Both the position numbers and the translations under genes were made by a program. A DNA stretch of 7,651 nucleotides from Desulfobulbaceae bacterium UBA2213 (lineage in GTDB: Bacteria > Desulfobacterota > Desulfobulbia > Desulfobulbales > Desulfocapsaceae): assembly GCA_002327225.1 (NCBI GenBank), contig DCUN01000120.1, positions 236 to 7,886 on the forward strand, in the 5' to 3' direction. The notes below the pieces were generated by a model. The model searched no databases, was not told the DNA's origin, and saw only the letters and a list, made by a program, of their open reading frames with translations. Shown piece by piece: positions 6,096 to 7,651 of the stretch (positions are counted from its first letter, which is position 1; every line of letters begins with the position of its first letter).

Positions 6096-7226
6096 ATGCT
6101 TGCAAAAAACCTACGCGTTTTAGTCGTAGACGATACCATTGTTTACCGGAAGGCTGTCAGTGATATCCTGGCCGAGATTCCAGGAGTCGAAGTTGTAGGC
6201 ATTGCCCATAATGGCAAGATTGCCATGTACAAGATCGCTACCTTGAAGCCGGATCTGCTGACCCTCGATATTGAGATGCCGGAAATGAATGGGATTGAGG
6301 TCCTGGCCGAATTACAAAAGCACCATCCCGGTGTCGGCGTTATCATGCTCTCAACACTCACTGCCGACGGAAGCGACATGACCATGAAGGCCCTGGAGCT
6401 TGGCGCCTTTGACTTTATTCTCAAGCCACAAAGCAGCGCCAACCTGCAAGAAGGGAAAAATCAAATAAAGAGCGCCCTGCAGCCAATGCTTGAGGCATTC
6501 CGCAATTCGAGAAATGCCGCGTCATTTCTAGCTACAAAGGGAGTCTTCACTCGAACCAGAACTCTTCCTGGAAAAAAAGTTGACTCTCCAGCACCCCCTC
6601 AAACAATTACCGGATCGAGCAATACAGCAAAAAAATCTGCCCGAAGAGGAAAATCAGAGATTGTAACCATCGGCATCTCAACCGGAGGGCCAAATGCCCT
6701 CAGCCAGATGTTGCCCCTGCTCCCTGGTGATTTGGATGTGCCGGTGGTCATTGTCCAGCATATGCCGCCGGTTTTCACTAAATCACTGGCGGCAAGTCTT
6801 GATGCCAAATGCGCTCTCACCGTAAAAGAAGCAGAAGATGCTGAGCCTCTCCTGCCCAACACCGTCTACATTGCACCAGGCGGGAAACAAATGAAACTTG
6901 TAGCCAGCGCTGATGGAAAAAATCGAATCATCAAACTAACTAATGATCCTCCTGAGAATTCCTGCAAGCCGGCTGTCGATTATCTTTTCCGGTCAGTGGC
7001 TGATTATTATGTTGGGCGTACAACTGCCGTTATCATGACCGGAATGGGCTCAGATGGCACCAAGGGTCTGCAGTTGCTGAAACAAAAAGGCGCTTTTATC
7101 ATTGCCCAGGACGAGGCCACCTGTGTAGTCTTTGGCATGCCGAAGGGCCCCATTCAGCAGGGACTGGCTGACAGTATCGTCCCTTTAAATAAAATAGCTG
7201 CAGAAATTAGCAAAAGTGTCAGATAA
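6096..7226 (+). CDS. cheB: Chemoreceptor glutamate methylesterase/deamidase CheB
   Basis: Removes methyl groups from glutamates of chemoreceptors (and deamidates glutamines) when activated by CheA phosphorylation, giving sensory adaptation. It has 376 residues. The N-terminal receiver (about 5-125) has D12/D13, phospho-acceptor D58 in TLDIEMPEMNG, S86/T87 and K110 in LKP. A basic Ser/Pro/Lys linker (about 135-187) joins the C-terminal esterase domain (about 188-372). The catalytic triad is visible: S195 in GISTGGPN, H222 in VQHMPP and D320 in TGMGSDG. All key residues of an active CheB are present. The gene starts 2 nt after cheW, and the weak upstream GAAGAA supports coupling to cheW translation. 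The partner methyltransferase gene cheR follows 55 bp downstream. Confidence 0.96.
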   Translation: MLAKNLRVLVVDDTIVYRKAVSDILAEIPGVEVVGIAHNGKIAMYKIATLKPDLLTLDIEMPEMNGIEVLAELQKHHPGVGVIMLSTLTADGSDMTMKALELGAFDFILKPQSSANLQEGKNQIKSALQPMLEAFRNSRNAASFLATKGVFTRTRTLPGKKVDSPAPPQTITGSSNTAKKSARRGKSEIVTIGISTGGPNALSQMLPLLPGDLDVPVVIVQHMPPVFTKSLAASLDAKCALTVKEAEDAEPLLPNTVYIAPGGKQMKLVASADGKNRIIKLTNDPPENSCKPAVDYLFRSVADYYVGRTTAVIMTGMGSDGTKGLQLLKQKGAFIIAQDEATCVVFGMPKGPIQQGLADSIVPLNKIAAEISKSVR

Positions 7227-7251
7227 AACTCATCAAAATCTCGCCTTTCTC

Positions 7252-7261
7252 TTTTTTTTTT
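7252..7261 (+). repeat. Homopolymer T10 between cheB and cheR
   Basis: Ten T residues in a row inside a pyrimidine-rich stretch, about 20 nt before the cheR ATG. There is no stem-loop immediately upstream, so this is not a standard intrinsic terminator. It lies in the cheR leader and outside both coding regions. Confidence 0.55.
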
Positions 7262-7281
7262 CTCTTAACATTTTTGACAGC

Positions 7282-7651
7282 ATGTTAAAAATATCACCAG
7301 ACGAACTGAAGCTCGTTGCTCAATACATTCACGACATATCGGGAATATATCTTGACCAGGGCAAAGCGTATCTCTTTGAGACACGCTTGGGTTCTATCGC
7401 TAGCGAGCATGGCTGCAAGACCTACAAAGAGTTGTACCAGAAGGCCAAAACAGAACCCAGCAAGAGCATTGAACGAAAGATCATTGATGCCATCTCCACC
7501 AATGAAACCCTCTTCTTCCGCGACAAAGGCCCCTTTGAACTCCTGCAGCATAAGCTCCTCCCCGAACTGATCGATGCCCGTACCCCTGGCTCTCCTGCCC
7601 TCAAAACCAATATCAAGATATGGAGTGCCGCCTCATCAACAGGACAGGAAC
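7282..7651 (+). CDS. cheR: Chemoreceptor protein glutamate methyltransferase CheR, 5' part only
   Basis: CheR transfers methyl groups from S-adenosylmethionine to receptor glutamates, opposing CheB. The window holds 123 codons from the ATG at 7282, and the frame is still open at the right edge. The N-terminal helical domain (about 1-75) is followed by the family signature TNETLFFRD (73-81). The start of the SAM-binding domain follows, KIWSAASSTGQE (112-123), which aligns with the usual WSAACSTGEE. Ser stands at the normally Cys position, a common and mild change. The upstream ribosome binding site is poor (a T-rich leader then GACAGC), yet no better start fits the domain. The remaining methyltransferase domain, and any TPR or pentapeptide-binding region, lie beyond the window. 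Confidence 0.92.
   Translation, partial: MLKISPDELKLVAQYIHDISGIYLDQGKAYLFETRLGSIASEHGCKTYKELYQKAKTEPSKSIERKIIDAISTNETLFFRDKGPFELLQHKLLPELIDARTPGSPALKTNIKIWSAASSTGQE

Noticed and set aside
1..7651. Search for a mobile element, defence system, CRISPR array or new gene system
   Set aside because: All coding space is filled by recognisable housekeeping and chemosensory genes. No transposase, integrase, direct-repeat array or unexplained long gap is present.

Overview
The window looks like ordinary chromosomal DNA of a Gram-negative bacterium with mid-range GC. A member of the Desulfobacterota (sulfate-reducing or sulfur-disproportionating, Desulfobulbales-like) is my best guess. This rests on general gene content and protein style: long-form HisG, stand-alone HisI, and a hybrid CheA with CheW, CheB and CheR. 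It is not a database match, so the taxonomic call is tentative.

Left third (1-1781, minus strand): three housekeeping genes read right to left. The first is hisI (phosphoribosyl-AMP cyclohydrolase), which carries an unusual Cys/His-rich N-terminal extension. The second is hisG (long-form ATP phosphoribosyltransferase). The third is the 5' end of engB/yihA (ribosome-assembly GTPase), cut by the left edge. A good sigma70-type promoter lies just upstream of hisI. HisG and HisI catalyse the first and third steps of histidine synthesis.

Middle (1782-2704): a 311-bp divergent intergenic region holds a promoter candidate for each direction. It is followed on the plus strand by a short SlyD-type FKBP peptidyl-prolyl isomerase without the metal-binding tail. 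A 165-bp AT-rich gap with two inverted repeats separates it from the chemosensory genes.

Right two thirds (2705-7651, plus strand): a chemosensory cluster cheA-cheW-cheB-cheR, with cheR cut by the right edge. CheA is a 946-residue hybrid. It has an HPt domain, a Pro/Ala linker in place of a recognisable P2, a dimerisation and ATPase core, a P5 CheW-like domain split by a charged insert, a second CheW-like domain and a C-terminal receiver. CheW would couple the kinase to receptors, while CheB and CheR would set receptor methylation. No receptor gene and no separate cheY is in view, so the output (flagellar, type IV pilus or other) cannot be read from this window.

I found no mobile element, CRISPR array, RNA gene or obviously new system. 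The observations most worth a second look are the HisI N-terminal Cys/His-rich module with its strong ribosome binding site, and the CheA architecture.
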